64,000 bases of DNA. It comes from Acinetobacter populi. GTDB lineage: Bacteria > Pseudomonadota > Gammaproteobacteria > Pseudomonadales > Moraxellaceae. The notes below the pieces were generated by a model. That model made no database searches. It had not been told where the DNA came from and worked only from the letters and a program-made list of their open reading frames with translations. Where the stretch lies: positions 1,161,160 through 1,225,159 of the forward strand of contig NZ_NEXX01000001.1 of NCBI RefSeq assembly GCF_002174125.1, written 5' to 3'. Below are positions 10,639 to 19,092 of this stretch, in pieces. The position numbers and the translations under genes were made by a program. The first letter of the stretch is position 1. Each line of letters begins with the position of its first letter.

Positions 10639-10667
10639 CAGGCAAATTACATGAAGCAATTTGCCTG
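10639..10667 (-). other. Inverted repeat between malic enzyme and TonB receptor genes
   Basis: CAGGCAAATT and AATTTGCCTG form a perfect 10-bp stem around a 9-base loop, 83 bases past the TonB receptor stop on the minus strand. There is no strong T tract on either side, so it is either a weak terminator for the receptor gene or an operator for maeA. Confidence 0.4.
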
Positions 10668-10749
10668 ATAGATAACATGCTTAGAATAGATCATAAAAAC
10701 GCCGGTTCCATCCGAGAATATACCATCATAACAGATGAAACCAAACTTC

Positions 10750-12771
10750 TTAGAATTTCATATTCATTGCAATGCTATATCGTCTTCCATCCAGAATATA
10801 ACTATAGCCATCTTCAGTTGTGACATCTTTATTTGCCACATTATAAATACCGCCAGTAAATTTCAAATTGTTACTGTATTTATATACGGCACCTAGATCA
10901 ACAAATGTGTACGCTGGATCACCGTCACCACTTACTTCTTTTCCTCTATAGTTTGCCTGTGTCCAGAACGACCATTGATCATTCAACTCCCAGTCAAGTC
11001 CGGCATTAAACATATGCTTTGGCATATCATTTAAAGGTTCCCCTTTACTTGCCCCGGATTTTTGCTTGCTATCGGTATAGGTATAAGACTGTCTATATTT
11101 TAAATTGTCTAAAATATAATAATCTGTCGTAATTTCCAGACCTTTAATCTCAGCTTTATCGATATTGATTACATTTTTCCAGCCATTGGCATTATATGGA
11201 AGATATGGATATTTCAGATAAAAATCACTACCTTCTTCAGTACTACCTTCTAATCGTTCGGAACTACTGATTTTATTATCAAAATCTGTATGGAATGCAA
11301 CTAAACTGCCTTCTAATCCAATATCTGGATTAACATAAGCAAATCCAAGTTCAAAGTTTTTGCTGGTTTCCGGTTTCAGATCAGGGTTTCCGATAGAACC
11401 GCCACCTCTGGATACTGAACCAAAATCAGTAGCACCCTGTCTTAAAGTCGGTGCTTTATATCCGGTAGTGTATCCACCTTTTAAATTTAAAGTATCTGTC
11501 AACTTATAAACTGCATAAAGTTTCGGGCTAAATTGTCCACCAAAATCTTCGTTATGATCATATCGACCACTCAAAGTTAATGCCAAATCCTGATTTACAT
11601 TCCAGGTATCTTCAGCAAAAACTGCCCACTGATATCTGTCCAAGGTAGTAATATCACCACCTGACAAACCATTGGTCGCACCGTCCTCAAGTTTTTCCTT
11701 TTTATAATTTAAACCAACTGCCAAAGAGTTGGTATCAAAGAAATATGTCCCTTGAGTATTTGCTGTAATGGTTTGATATTCGATACCATAACCTTTAGCG
11801 CCGGTCCTTGCATGGTTGATATCTTTATCAAATTGTACATATGAATCAACCAATAAATGATCTTTTTTAAATTGATGCGTCAGGCTGTAATTATATTTTT
11901 CCAGTTCAGACGTTGAACCTTCAGTTGTGTCTGAAATACTTTTCCCTGGGGTATTGGTTCTTTCTTGAGTACTATAATCATATCCGAATTTAAGCGTATT
12001 ATTCTCATCAGGCGTTAAGATGAATTTTCCACTTAAATTTTTTCTTTCAAAGTCTGGATCACTACCTGATTTTGTTGATCCACCACCATTAAAGTTACTT
12101 TCATTCTGATTCAACAAGCCTGCCGCCAATTGGAACGACAATAATTTGTTAATAATTGGCGCATTTATAAAAATATTTGTATTTGTACTGTCATTATTTA
12201 CTTTATTTGATGAGTCTGCCTTAATATATTCAAAATTAATGCTGGTCGTTAATTTGTCCACATGTTTTTTGGTAATAATATTGATTACCCCACCCATAGC
12301 ATCCGAACCATATAGAGCAGAAGCAGGTCCGCGAATCACTTCTATTCGCTCAATCGCTTCCATCGGTGGTAAGAAGTTGATAGGAGCACCGCCAAAGCTG
12401 CCATTTGGACTAAAAGCATCATTACTCTGCATCGGCTTACCATCAATTAGATATAAAGTATAAGATGAACTCATACCCCGAATCATAACAGACTGATTAC
12501 TTCCGCCACCTGTGACAAAAACACCCGGAACATTTTTTAAAGCGTCAGTGATATCCGTATAAGATTTTTTTTCTAATTCTTCAGCGGTAATGACTGAAAT
12601 CGAAGCAGCCGCATCAGCAATATTTTGTTCATAACCCGTTGCTGTTACGACGATTGTTTCGAGTTTATTTACATTCTCTTGGGCTTCTTCTGCCGCAAAA
12701 ACAGGGGTTACCCCAGCGAGTGCAAACAAAACAGACACCGAAAGTGAATTTTTAATCAAGTTTACCTTCAT
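10750..12771 (-). CDS. TonB-dependent outer-membrane receptor, CirA/FepA-like
   Basis: The 673-residue precursor has a signal peptide (MKVNLIKNSLSVSVLFALAG, probable cleavage near AFA/AE at 26-27), a TonB box (ETIVVTA, about 38-44), a plug domain with VPGVFVTGGGSNQSVMIRGM and IEVIRGPASALYGSDAMGGVINII, and a beta barrel ending in aromatic-F (YSIAMNMKF), the usual barrel sorting signal. The length is near E. coli CirA. It probably imports a ferric catecholate siderophore or degradation product, but the ligand cannot be read from sequence. A Fur-like site lies 70 bases upstream. No siderophore biosynthesis genes are adjacent. Confidence 0.9.
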   Translation of the reverse strand: MKVNLIKNSLSVSVLFALAGVTPVFAAEEAQENVNKLETIVVTATGYEQNIADAAASISVITAEELEKKSYTDITDALKNVPGVFVTGGGSNQSVMIRGMSSSYTLYLIDGKPMQSNDAFSPNGSFGGAPINFLPPMEAIERIEVIRGPASALYGSDAMGGVINIITKKHVDKLTTSINFEYIKADSSNKVNNDSTNTNIFINAPIINKLLSFQLAAGLLNQNESNFNGGGSTKSGSDPDFERKNLSGKFILTPDENNTLKFGYDYSTQERTNTPGKSISDTTEGSTSELEKYNYSLTHQFKKDHLLVDSYVQFDKDINHARTGAKGYGIEYQTITANTQGTYFFDTNSLAVGLNYKKEKLEDGATNGLSGGDITTLDRYQWAVFAEDTWNVNQDLALTLSGRYDHNEDFGGQFSPKLYAVYKLTDTLNLKGGYTTGYKAPTLRQGATDFGSVSRGGGSIGNPDLKPETSKNFELGFAYVNPDIGLEGSLVAFHTDFDNKISSSERLEGSTEEGSDFYLKYPYLPYNANGWKNVINIDKAEIKGLEITTDYYILDNLKYRQSYTYTDSKQKSGASKGEPLNDMPKHMFNAGLDWELNDQWSFWTQANYRGKEVSGDGDPAYTFVDLGAVYKYSNNLKFTGGIYNVANKDVTTEDGYSYILDGRRYSIAMNMKF

Positions 12772-12840
12772 AACAGAATCCTAATTAATTGTTACAAATT
12801 AACAACGGCTGCATCATAACAAATGACTACACCTAAGTAA

Positions 12841-12859
12841 ATGATAATTATAATTATTT
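12841..12859 (-). promoter_or_regulatory. Fur-box-like site upstream of the TonB receptor
   Basis: GATAATTATAATTATTTAG at 12843-12861 matches about 14 of 19 positions of the Fur consensus GATAATGATAATCATTATC. It is about 70 bases before the receptor ATG, where Fur would block the promoter when iron is plentiful. Confidence 0.6.
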
Positions 12860-13145
12860 AGGAATAATAAAGAATCTCATTTGCATTAAGATTAAGTTAT
12901 TTTACTTAATAATCATTGGTGTAAGACAATGAATTCTAAATAATATATATTTCAGTTTTCCTCTTCATAAAAACAAAGCCAGGCTTACATCTTTCTTAAA
13001 TATTGATAAATACGATTAAAAATGTATGAATAATTCAAAAAAATGTTTAAACTTTTCTATATTAATTTATTGACAATTTTTCCACCTAACAAAAAATTTT
13101 ATTTTTTCTTATCAGTTACTTAGAGTAATCCTAATTTAACAAAAA

Positions 13146-13165
13146 AGCCTGATAAATATCAGACT
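13146..13165 (-). terminator. Terminator of ssb
   Basis: AGTCTGATA and TATCAGGCT (minus strand) form a 9-bp stem with one wobble, followed by a run of six T residues on the minus strand, 26 bases after the ssb stop. Confidence 0.75.
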
Positions 13166-13190
13166 TTTTCTTTAACATCAAATGTTTATC

Positions 13191-13760
13191 TCAGAACGGT
13201 AGATCATCATCAGGTTCATTTGAAGTATTAACCGGTTGTTGTCTAGGTGCGGCAGGCGCAGATTGAGAGGCCTGATTATAACCGCCGGGATTACCACCAT
13301 AGCCACCTTGAGGTTGTGCCTGATTATTATTGTTATAACCACCGCCTTGTGGTGCATTATTACTAAAACGCGGCGCATCAAACCCACTATTACCCTGTTG
13401 ATTCCAACCACCATCCTGTTGTGATGGACGTGAATCCAGCATTTGCATCTGATCACCACGAATTTCGGTCGAATAACGTTCCTGTCCGTTTTGATCAGTC
13501 CATTGACGTGTACGCAATGAACCCTCGATATAAACTTTCGAACCTTTACGTAAATATTGTTGAGCAATTTCACCCAGTTTATTATTTAAAACAATACGGT
13601 GCCATTCTGTTTGTTCTTTACGCTCACCAGTATTTTTATCTACCCATGATTCACTGGTTGCGATGGAAAAATTACACACCGACCCACCATTAGGAAATGT
13701 TTTTGATTCTGGATCACGTCCTAAGGTACCGACTAATATTACCTTATTCACTCCGCGCAT
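13191..13760 (-). CDS. ssb: Single-stranded DNA-binding protein
   Basis: This 189-residue SSB has an N-terminal OB fold ([17 protein letters not shown] through about residue 110), a Gly/Gln/Asn-rich flexible linker (about 115-180) and the acidic tip DDDLPF, which recruits partner proteins. AGAGGAA precedes the ATG. It coats ssDNA in replication, repair and recombination. It follows the MFS gene on the same strand after 58 bases, so some read-through is possible. The terminator at 13146 ends the transcript. Confidence 0.97.
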   Translation of the reverse strand: MRGVNKVILVGTLGRDPESKTFPNGGSVCNFSIATSESWVDKNTGERKEQTEWHRIVLNNKLGEIAQQYLRKGSKVYIEGSLRTRQWTDQNGQERYSTEIRGDQMQMLDSRPSQQDGGWNQQGNSGFDAPRFSNNAPQGGGYNNNNQAQPQGGYGGNPGGYNQASQSAPAAPRQQPVNTSNEPDDDLPF

Positions 13761-13818
13761 GCGCTATTCCTCTTGTATACGATACGTTTCTAGTTTGTGT
13801 ACTCTATAAGAATTCAGA

Positions 13819-15183
13819 CTAAATCGCTAGCTCTTGGCCTAACAACTGCGACAATTCCTGTCTTGATGTTTCATTTAATTGTTGCTTATCAAGTTTAAGA
13901 TAGGCGACCTGCTTTTCAGGCATCACGACCACCTCTTCAATACCATGAATCGCCAGTAAAATGGAAGTCCATTCATCCAGTTTTTTTGTTTCAGGTAATG
14001 ATACGACAATAGAAGACAAATAACGCGGTTGTTTTAAACTAAAAGTTAGGCCCAACCAAACCACCGCAAGCAAAGTCAATAAGCCCCAGCCCCAACTGGT
14101 TTGCTCCAAACCTAAAAGTTGCCCACCTAAAACTCCACCACAAAATGCACCTAAAAATTGACTACTGGAATTAATCCCCATTGCGGTAGATTTTGATTGA
14201 ATGGGAGCAGACTTTGAAAGCCATGAGGGTAATAAGGCTTCCATCACATTAAAGGCAATAAAGAACAGACCTAAGCCTAGTAATAAAACATATTTACTTT
14301 GGTAGCCAAAAGCCATAATTCCTAGACCAAAGACAATTGCGATCACCGCAGCAATAAAAATGCCGCGCATTTTGCGATATTTTTCTGCCAGAATAATACT
14401 AGGAAAAGCAAAAAACAGACTAATTAACAATAGCGGTAAATAAACCCAGCCTTGCTTTGCCAATGGAATATCTGCATATTCGATCAATTGTGATGGAATA
14501 AAAACAAACATGGCAGTAAGTAATAAATGCAGCATAAAAATCGAAATATGCAGGCGATTCAAATCACCCATAGCCAAAACTTGTTTAAGCTGGGCCAGAT
14601 AACCTTGTGGTGCAACACGATAATGGCGACTGACTTTGGGTACTAAAAACAGCATCAGCATAGCCAGTGTACCCATGATTGTGGTGACCCAGAACAATCC
14701 TGAAATACCAACCTTTGTGGTCACCCATGGGCCCAGACTAAAGGCCAGCATAAAAGATAAGCCAATACTCATGCCCATAAATGCCATGGCTTTGGAACGC
14801 TGTTCTTCTCTGGTCACATCAGATAATAATGCCATGACCACAGCAGAAACAGCACCACTGCCGGCAATCGCACGACCAAGAATGACCCCATAAATGGAGG
14901 TAGAGAGCGCAGCAATCGCACCGCCCACTGCAAATAAAGCCAAACCAATAATAATTAATGGCTTACGGCTAAAACGATCAGCCCATAAACTAAATGGAAT
15001 TTGTAAACATGCCTGACTTAAGCCATAGATTCCCACCGCCAAACCAATTAATGCTGGCGTTGCACCAGCATACTGCTGTCCTGCCACGGCAAATACAGGA
15101 ATGATCATAAACAGCCCAAGCATACGTAGTGCAAAAATACTACTCAATGCAAAGGTGGAACGACGTTCAAGGCTATTCATCAT
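13819..15183 (-). CDS. MFS exporter of the YajR type
   Basis: The 454-residue protein has twelve predicted membrane helices with the MFS loop 2-3 motif (LWADRFSRKPLIIIG) and the motif GRAIAGSGAVSAVVMALLSD. About 65 cytosolic residues follow the last helix (LDEWTSILLAIHGIEEVVV..), resembling the ferredoxin-like YAM domain that marks YajR. Members are proton-coupled efflux proteins with unclear substrates. Three start codons lie in a row (TTG, ATG, ATG); the first ATG is used. It sits directly upstream of ssb, a position seen in Acinetobacter. Confidence 0.8.
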   Translation of the reverse strand: MMNSLERRSTFALSSIFALRMLGLFMIIPVFAVAGQQYAGATPALIGLAVGIYGLSQACLQIPFSLWADRFSRKPLIIIGLALFAVGGAIAALSTSIYGVILGRAIAGSGAVSAVVMALLSDVTREEQRSKAMAFMGMSIGLSFMLAFSLGPWVTTKVGISGLFWVTTIMGTLAMLMLFLVPKVSRHYRVAPQGYLAQLKQVLAMGDLNRLHISIFMLHLLLTAMFVFIPSQLIEYADIPLAKQGWVYLPLLLISLFFAFPSIILAEKYRKMRGIFIAAVIAIVFGLGIMAFGYQSKYVLLLGLGLFFIAFNVMEALLPSWLSKSAPIQSKSTAMGINSSSQFLGAFCGGVLGGQLLGLEQTSWGWGLLTLLAVVWLGLTFSLKQPRYLSSIVVSLPETKKLDEWTSILLAIHGIEEVVVMPEKQVAYLKLDKQQLNETSRQELSQLLGQELAI

Positions 15184-15285
15184 CAATACATCTGGCTTAT
15201 GACATCAACTATATTATAAAGGAAAACAGCCACTAAACAGGTAAATATTTTAGCCATCTATCAGCGTGTAATTTTAAGGTCAGAA

Positions 15286-15696
15286 TTATGTTGGAAAAGC
15301 ATCAAATTGTGGTACATCATCCAAAATCTGATCCCAATTGGCTTTTGAGCCGACAAAAGCATGTTTGGCAATATGATGTGGAATATCCTCATTAATCAAA
15401 CCAATACGAATACGATAAATCTCTGGTGCAGTATCTTTCACCGAATAGACAGGACTACCACATTCTCCACAAAAATAACGCTTGGCATCAGGACTTGAAG
15501 CAAATGCTTTTAATTGTGCTGCACCTTGTACAAGTTTAAAGATATCTTTATGAACAGGTGCATTTGTTGCAAAAGCTGTTCCGGTGGCTTTACGGCATTT
15601 CTGACAATGGCACTGAATAATGTCATTAAAATCATCAAGTAATTCATATTGCACTGCACCGCATAAACAACTGCCATGATATTTTGCCTGTTGCAT
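15286..15696 (-). CDS. GFA-family (glutathione-dependent formaldehyde-activating-like) zinc protein
   Basis: The 136-residue protein has the GFA zinc motifs in order: GSCLCGAVQYE, CHCQKCRKATGTAF and FCGECGSPVY, giving seven conserved Cys residues for two zinc sites. Most family members of this length are of unknown function, and formaldehyde activation should not be assumed. A longer frame opens at 15786 but would overlap tenA, which has a good ribosome site. The ATG at 15696, just before the conserved QAKYHGSCLCG, is preferred. It is divergent from tenA. Confidence 0.8.
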   Translation of the reverse strand: MQQAKYHGSCLCGAVQYELLDDFNDIIQCHCQKCRKATGTAFATNAPVHKDIFKLVQGAAQLKAFASSPDAKRYFCGECGSPVYSVKDTAPEIYRIRIGLINEDIPHHIAKHAFVGSKANWDQILDDVPQFDAFPT

Positions 15697-15784
15697 CTGG
15701 TTCCACCCAACACTTGCTAGAGTAATATTCAGGATTATGTTAGAACACTGGATAAAGTCAAGATCAGAAAAAGGAGAATCATAC

Positions 15785-16459
15785 ATGTCATTTAGTCAGG
15801 ATGTTTGGGCACGTAATCTGGATTTATATCAATCTACCTTAAATTTACCCTTTAATCAGGAACTGGCACAGGGCAGTTTAAATCGGGATGCCTTTTGTCA
15901 TTATGTGATTCAGGACGCCCACTATTTACTTGCCTATGGTCAGGCATTGGCAGTGGCTGCTGCAAAAGCATTTGATGCAGATGATGTGATTCAATTTTCC
16001 GAAGCGGCCAAAGTGGCTATTGTGGTAGAACGCAGTTTGCATAACGGATTTATGCAGGATTTTGGCATCAGTAAAGAACTGTTTGAACAGACACCTTTAA
16101 CGCTGGCCTGTCATCATTATACGACTTTTCTAACTGCAACCGCATGGCGTGAAGCCTATCCGATCGTACTGGCTGCATTGCTACCCTGCTTCTGGATTTA
16201 TGCAGAAATAGGACGAGCAATTGTACAAAAATCAGTTGCCAATAACCCTTATCAAGCCTGGATTGATACTTATTCAGGAGAAGAGTTCCATACCGCGGTG
16301 CATAATGTAATTCGTACCATTGACCGAGTTGCTGCACGATGTAATGCCGATACGTTAACCAAAATGCATGCAGCCTATACCATGGCAGCCAAACTGGAAT
16401 GGCTGTTCTGGGACAGTGCTTACCAACAACGTAACTGGGATGGATTAGATCACGTTTAG
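15785..16459 (+). CDS. tenA: Thiaminase II / aminopyrimidine aminohydrolase TenA family
   Basis: The 224-residue helical protein carries the TenA active-site segment ALLPCFWIYAEIG with the nucleophilic Cys, an upstream DAHYLLAYGQAL motif and the C-terminal KLEWLFWDSAY with the catalytic Glu. TenA proteins salvage the thiamine pyrimidine from degraded thiamine. AAAGGAGA at 15768-15775 decides the start at 15785 rather than an upstream in-frame ATG at 15737. No other thiamine gene is adjacent; thiL is 11 kb away. Confidence 0.9.
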   Translation: MSFSQDVWARNLDLYQSTLNLPFNQELAQGSLNRDAFCHYVIQDAHYLLAYGQALAVAAAKAFDADDVIQFSEAAKVAIVVERSLHNGFMQDFGISKELFEQTPLTLACHHYTTFLTATAWREAYPIVLAALLPCFWIYAEIGRAIVQKSVANNPYQAWIDTYSGEEFHTAVHNVIRTIDRVAARCNADTLTKMHAAYTMAAKLEWLFWDSAYQQRNWDGLDHV

Positions 16460-16547
16460 ATACAAAAACAGGTATTTTTTGATGATTAAATCCTAAGAAT
16501 TGTCTTTTTCCGACTTGATTTTTAAAGTTGCATAGCGCATTCTATTT

Positions 16548-16566
16548 ATAAATGATAATCATTATT
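16548..16566 (+). promoter_or_regulatory. Strong Fur box
   Basis: AATGATAATCATTAT at 16551-16565 matches 15 contiguous positions of the 19-base Fur consensus. It lies 54 bases before the likely start of the small gene at 16620, so that gene should be iron-repressed. Confidence 0.75.
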
Positions 16567-16619
16567 GATTGTTCGATTTTATGTCAGCTTGACATGATAC
16601 AAAAATGAGAGGTATGCCT

Positions 16620-16994
16620 ATGCAACATCAAACTCTAGGTACAGAAGCCATTCGTGCTTTCTTTACGCTACAATGCTGTTGGCTTAATAATGAAGAAATC
16701 TATTTAGAACAAGGCTGCTTACATTGTGGTTCGGCAGCCACTTACTTAATTTATTATACCAATCGTCATATTCAAGATTTAATGCTGGATTTTATTGCTC
16801 GTTATAATTGTCATCATCCCCAACGCTTTGATCTGCGTGATCTGGAAGATTTCGAGCAGAATTATGTGCAATTTCTGGAGCGTCTTGAACTGGAAATTAA
16901 TCATTATGCCCGGCAACATCATGCCGACCAACGCACAATCACATTTGAGCAGATTAATTCCATTTTTGAAAATCAATATTCAATGGCATGCTAA
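16620..16994 (+). CDS. Small Cys/His-rich protein of unknown function, probably Fur-regulated
   Basis: I do not recognise this 124-residue protein. It contains CLHCGS, a QCC pair, YNCHHP and a C-terminal AC, a spacing that could hold a metal or form disulfides. The rest is predicted mostly helical and acidic (RFDLRDLEDFEQNYVQFLERLELE). No signal peptide or membrane segment is seen. Three in-frame ATGs open the frame (16605, 16614, 16620). AGAGGT lies 6 bases before the third, so that start is preferred. The strong Fur box upstream suggests a role under iron limitation. It is followed by guaD, but a separate promoter candidate lies between them. Confidence 0.75.
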   Translation: MQHQTLGTEAIRAFFTLQCCWLNNEEIYLEQGCLHCGSAATYLIYYTNRHIQDLMLDFIARYNCHHPQRFDLRDLEDFEQNYVQFLERLELEINHYARQHHADQRTITFEQINSIFENQYSMAC

Positions 16995-17061
16995 TCGTGG
17001 TATTTAATCGCCTGAGTTTGATCAAGTGAAATCAGTATATCTACGCAAGCTTAATCCATCA

Positions 17062-17077
17062 TGGAACAATTATTGCA
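17062..17077 (+). promoter_or_regulatory. Candidate sigma-54 (-24/-12) promoter of guaD
   Basis: TGGAACAATTATTGCA matches the sigma-54 consensus TGGCACG-N4-TTGCW, with the invariant GG (17063-17064) and GC (17075-17076) exactly 10 bases apart. A start point near 17088 would give a leader of about 70 bases. Nitrogen control of a purine deaminase makes biological sense. Confidence 0.5.
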
Positions 17078-17110
17078 GCCAAATTAAATCGTTTAAATAA
17101 TATTTTTTAT

Positions 17111-17132
17111 ACGGAGGCTTTTAGGCTTCCGT
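17111..17132 (+). promoter_or_regulatory. Hairpin in the guaD leader
   Basis: ACGGAGGC and GCTTCCGT pair over 8 bases (one wobble) around a 6-base loop, 27 bases before the guaD ATG and without a T tract. It may be the 3' end of the upstream gene's transcript or a leader structure. Confidence 0.35.
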
Positions 17133-17159
17133 TGCTAAAATAAAGGCGCAAATTGTTCT

Positions 17160-18527
17160 ATGGATCAATCTTTTTTTCCAGATATTCAACTGGTTATTCA
17201 GGCTAATTTCTTTACCGCAAGTTTTCCACAGGAAATTTTATTTTATCCACAGGCACTGCTATGTATCGGCAAGAATGGCAAAATTATCCGCATTATTTGC
17301 CGTAATGATGCATCGTATGATCGCTATCGAGCACTGTTTAAACAATTTACCTTGATTCAATATCCAGATCATCATTACCTACTCCCCGGCTTTATCGATT
17401 TACATTTACATGCCCCACAATGGCCACAATTGGGCAAGGCACTAGATTTACCCTTAGCAGACTGGTTACAACAACATACCTTCCCACTGGAAAAGAAATA
17501 TGCCAGTGTTGAATTTGCCCGTCCAATCTATCAAGATATGGTCACAACCTTGTTGGCCAATGGCACTACAACGGTTTTATATTTTTCTTCAATTCATACC
17601 CCAGCGAGCTTAGAACTGGCCAGAATCTGCCTACAAAAAGGTCAACGTGCCTTAATCGGTAAGGTCAGTATGGATAATCCCGAACAATGTCCCGAAGATT
17701 ATATCGAAACAGATACACAACAAGCCTTGCAGGAAGTACGGGACTTTATTGAAGCAGTACGTCAATTGCCACAAAATGAGACGCAACGGGTACAGCCAGT
17801 GATCACGCCACGTTTTATTCCGTCCTGTAGCGATGCCATGTTGCAAGGTCTAGGCGAAATTGCACAAGATACAGATTGCCATGTCCAAACCCATTGTTCT
17901 GAAAGTGACTGGGCGCATCAATACGGCTTAGATCGTTATGGCAAAACTGATACTGCCACCTTAAACGATTTTGGCCTACTTAGCCGTAAAACCATTCTGG
18001 CGCATAGTAATAAAATCACCCAAGATGATTTTTCCCTGATCAAGCAGCAACACGCCGGAATCGCCCATTGCCCGCTGTCTAATTTTTATTTTGCCAATTG
18101 CGTTTTTCCTTTAAGACGTGCACTCGAGCAACAGCTTCATGTCGGACTCGGCACAGATGTCGCTGGTGGACATAGTCCATCTTTATTTAATGCCTGTCAG
18201 CATGCCATCACTGCTAGTAAAGCCTTACAGGACGGGGTTGATGGCAGCATGGAGGCCGGACAGCGCGGCACACAAGAAGCAGCGATCAGTTATAAAGAGG
18301 CATTCTGGCTGGCCAGTGCAGGTGGTGGCATTGCGCTTGATTTACTTGTTGGCCAGATTCGCGAAGATTTTTATTTTGATGTCATGGTGATTGATACCCA
18401 GCATCCACACAGTAATTTAAAAATCTTGCCGGATGATCGCCCTGAGGATATCCTGCAAAAAATCATCTATAACACCGAACACCAAAATATTATTGAAGTC
18501 TGGGTCGAAGGACAAAAAGTAGTTTAG
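17160..18527 (+). CDS. guaD: Guanine deaminase
   Basis: The 455-residue amidohydrolase has the guanine deaminase signatures: PGFIDLHLHAPQ (first metal His pair), THCSESDW, AHSNKITQDD and GLGTDVAGGHSPS with the catalytic Asp. It converts guanine to xanthine, a nitrogen-releasing step in purine salvage and catabolism. Length and motif order are those of bacterial GuaD. No xanthine dehydrogenase genes are adjacent. A possible sigma-54 promoter precedes it, and a distant paralogue that probably uses 8-oxoguanine lies at 28297. Confidence 0.92.
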   Translation: MDQSFFPDIQLVIQANFFTASFPQEILFYPQALLCIGKNGKIIRIICRNDASYDRYRALFKQFTLIQYPDHHYLLPGFIDLHLHAPQWPQLGKALDLPLADWLQQHTFPLEKKYASVEFARPIYQDMVTTLLANGTTTVLYFSSIHTPASLELARICLQKGQRALIGKVSMDNPEQCPEDYIETDTQQALQEVRDFIEAVRQLPQNETQRVQPVITPRFIPSCSDAMLQGLGEIAQDTDCHVQTHCSESDWAHQYGLDRYGKTDTATLNDFGLLSRKTILAHSNKITQDDFSLIKQQHAGIAHCPLSNFYFANCVFPLRRALEQQLHVGLGTDVAGGHSPSLFNACQHAITASKALQDGVDGSMEAGQRGTQEAAISYKEAFWLASAGGGIALDLLVGQIREDFYFDVMVIDTQHPHSNLKILPDDRPEDILQKIIYNTEHQNIIEVWVEGQKVV

Positions 18528-18537
18528 CACCAATGAG

Positions 18538-18999
18538 TTAATTTATATCCTGTAATGCTTTTTTATACTGAATAAAACCCGTTTTCACAGCGATATTGTC
18601 ATAGAGTCGTTGTGCGGTTAAATTGCTTTCCTGCGTTAACCACACCACTCTATCGCAACCTCGTTCTGCGGTCACACGATAAACCTGCTCAATCAATGCA
18701 CGTCCAACACCTTGACCACGCACATCAGTAATGACATATAAATCCTGCAAGTAAGCATAAGGCTGTTGTGTCCAGCAACTATCGTGTTCAATCACATGCA
18801 CAATCCCTACCACCTGATCACCATCAATTGCAGCAAAACCATACATATTGTCTTTGTTAGAAGCAATCAACCTGTGCCATGTAAATTCGGCAATTTCCTG
18901 TTGAAAAGTTGCATGATAAAAAGCCAAATAAGCTTTCCATAAGGCAAGCCACTGCTCGAAACGGATTGTACTTAATTCTTTAATCTCTAACATTTTCAT
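18538..18999 (-). CDS. GNAT-family N-acetyltransferase
   Basis: The 153-residue protein has the acetyl-CoA loop VRGQGVGRALIEQVY and the downstream CDRVVWLTQESNLTAQRLYD segment typical of GNAT enzymes that act on small amines or amino-acid-like substrates. The substrate is unknown. The frame opens at 19047, but GAGGGTGGG lies immediately before the ATG at 18999 (another ATG at 18993 is also possible), so the shorter form is chosen. Its stop is 10 bases from the convergent guaD stop. Confidence 0.8.
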   Translation of the reverse strand: MKMLEIKELSTIRFEQWLALWKAYLAFYHATFQQEIAEFTWHRLIASNKDNMYGFAAIDGDQVVGIVHVIEHDSCWTQQPYAYLQDLYVITDVRGQGVGRALIEQVYRVTAERGCDRVVWLTQESNLTAQRLYDNIAVKTGFIQYKKALQDIN

Positions 19000-19092
19000 C
19001 CCACCCTCAGTTACAATCTCACTTGAACAATGCAAATTCATCTCCATATATCATAGAGTTTTTCGCCCTCATAAAAAATAGGATTCTCCCGA

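Larger units (their letters stand above)
12772..13190. other. Intergenic region between ssb and the TonB receptor gene
   Basis: This 419-base gap is very AT-rich. Apart from the Fur-like site (12841) and the ssb terminator (13146), no gene or RNA was recognised. Confidence 0.6.
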
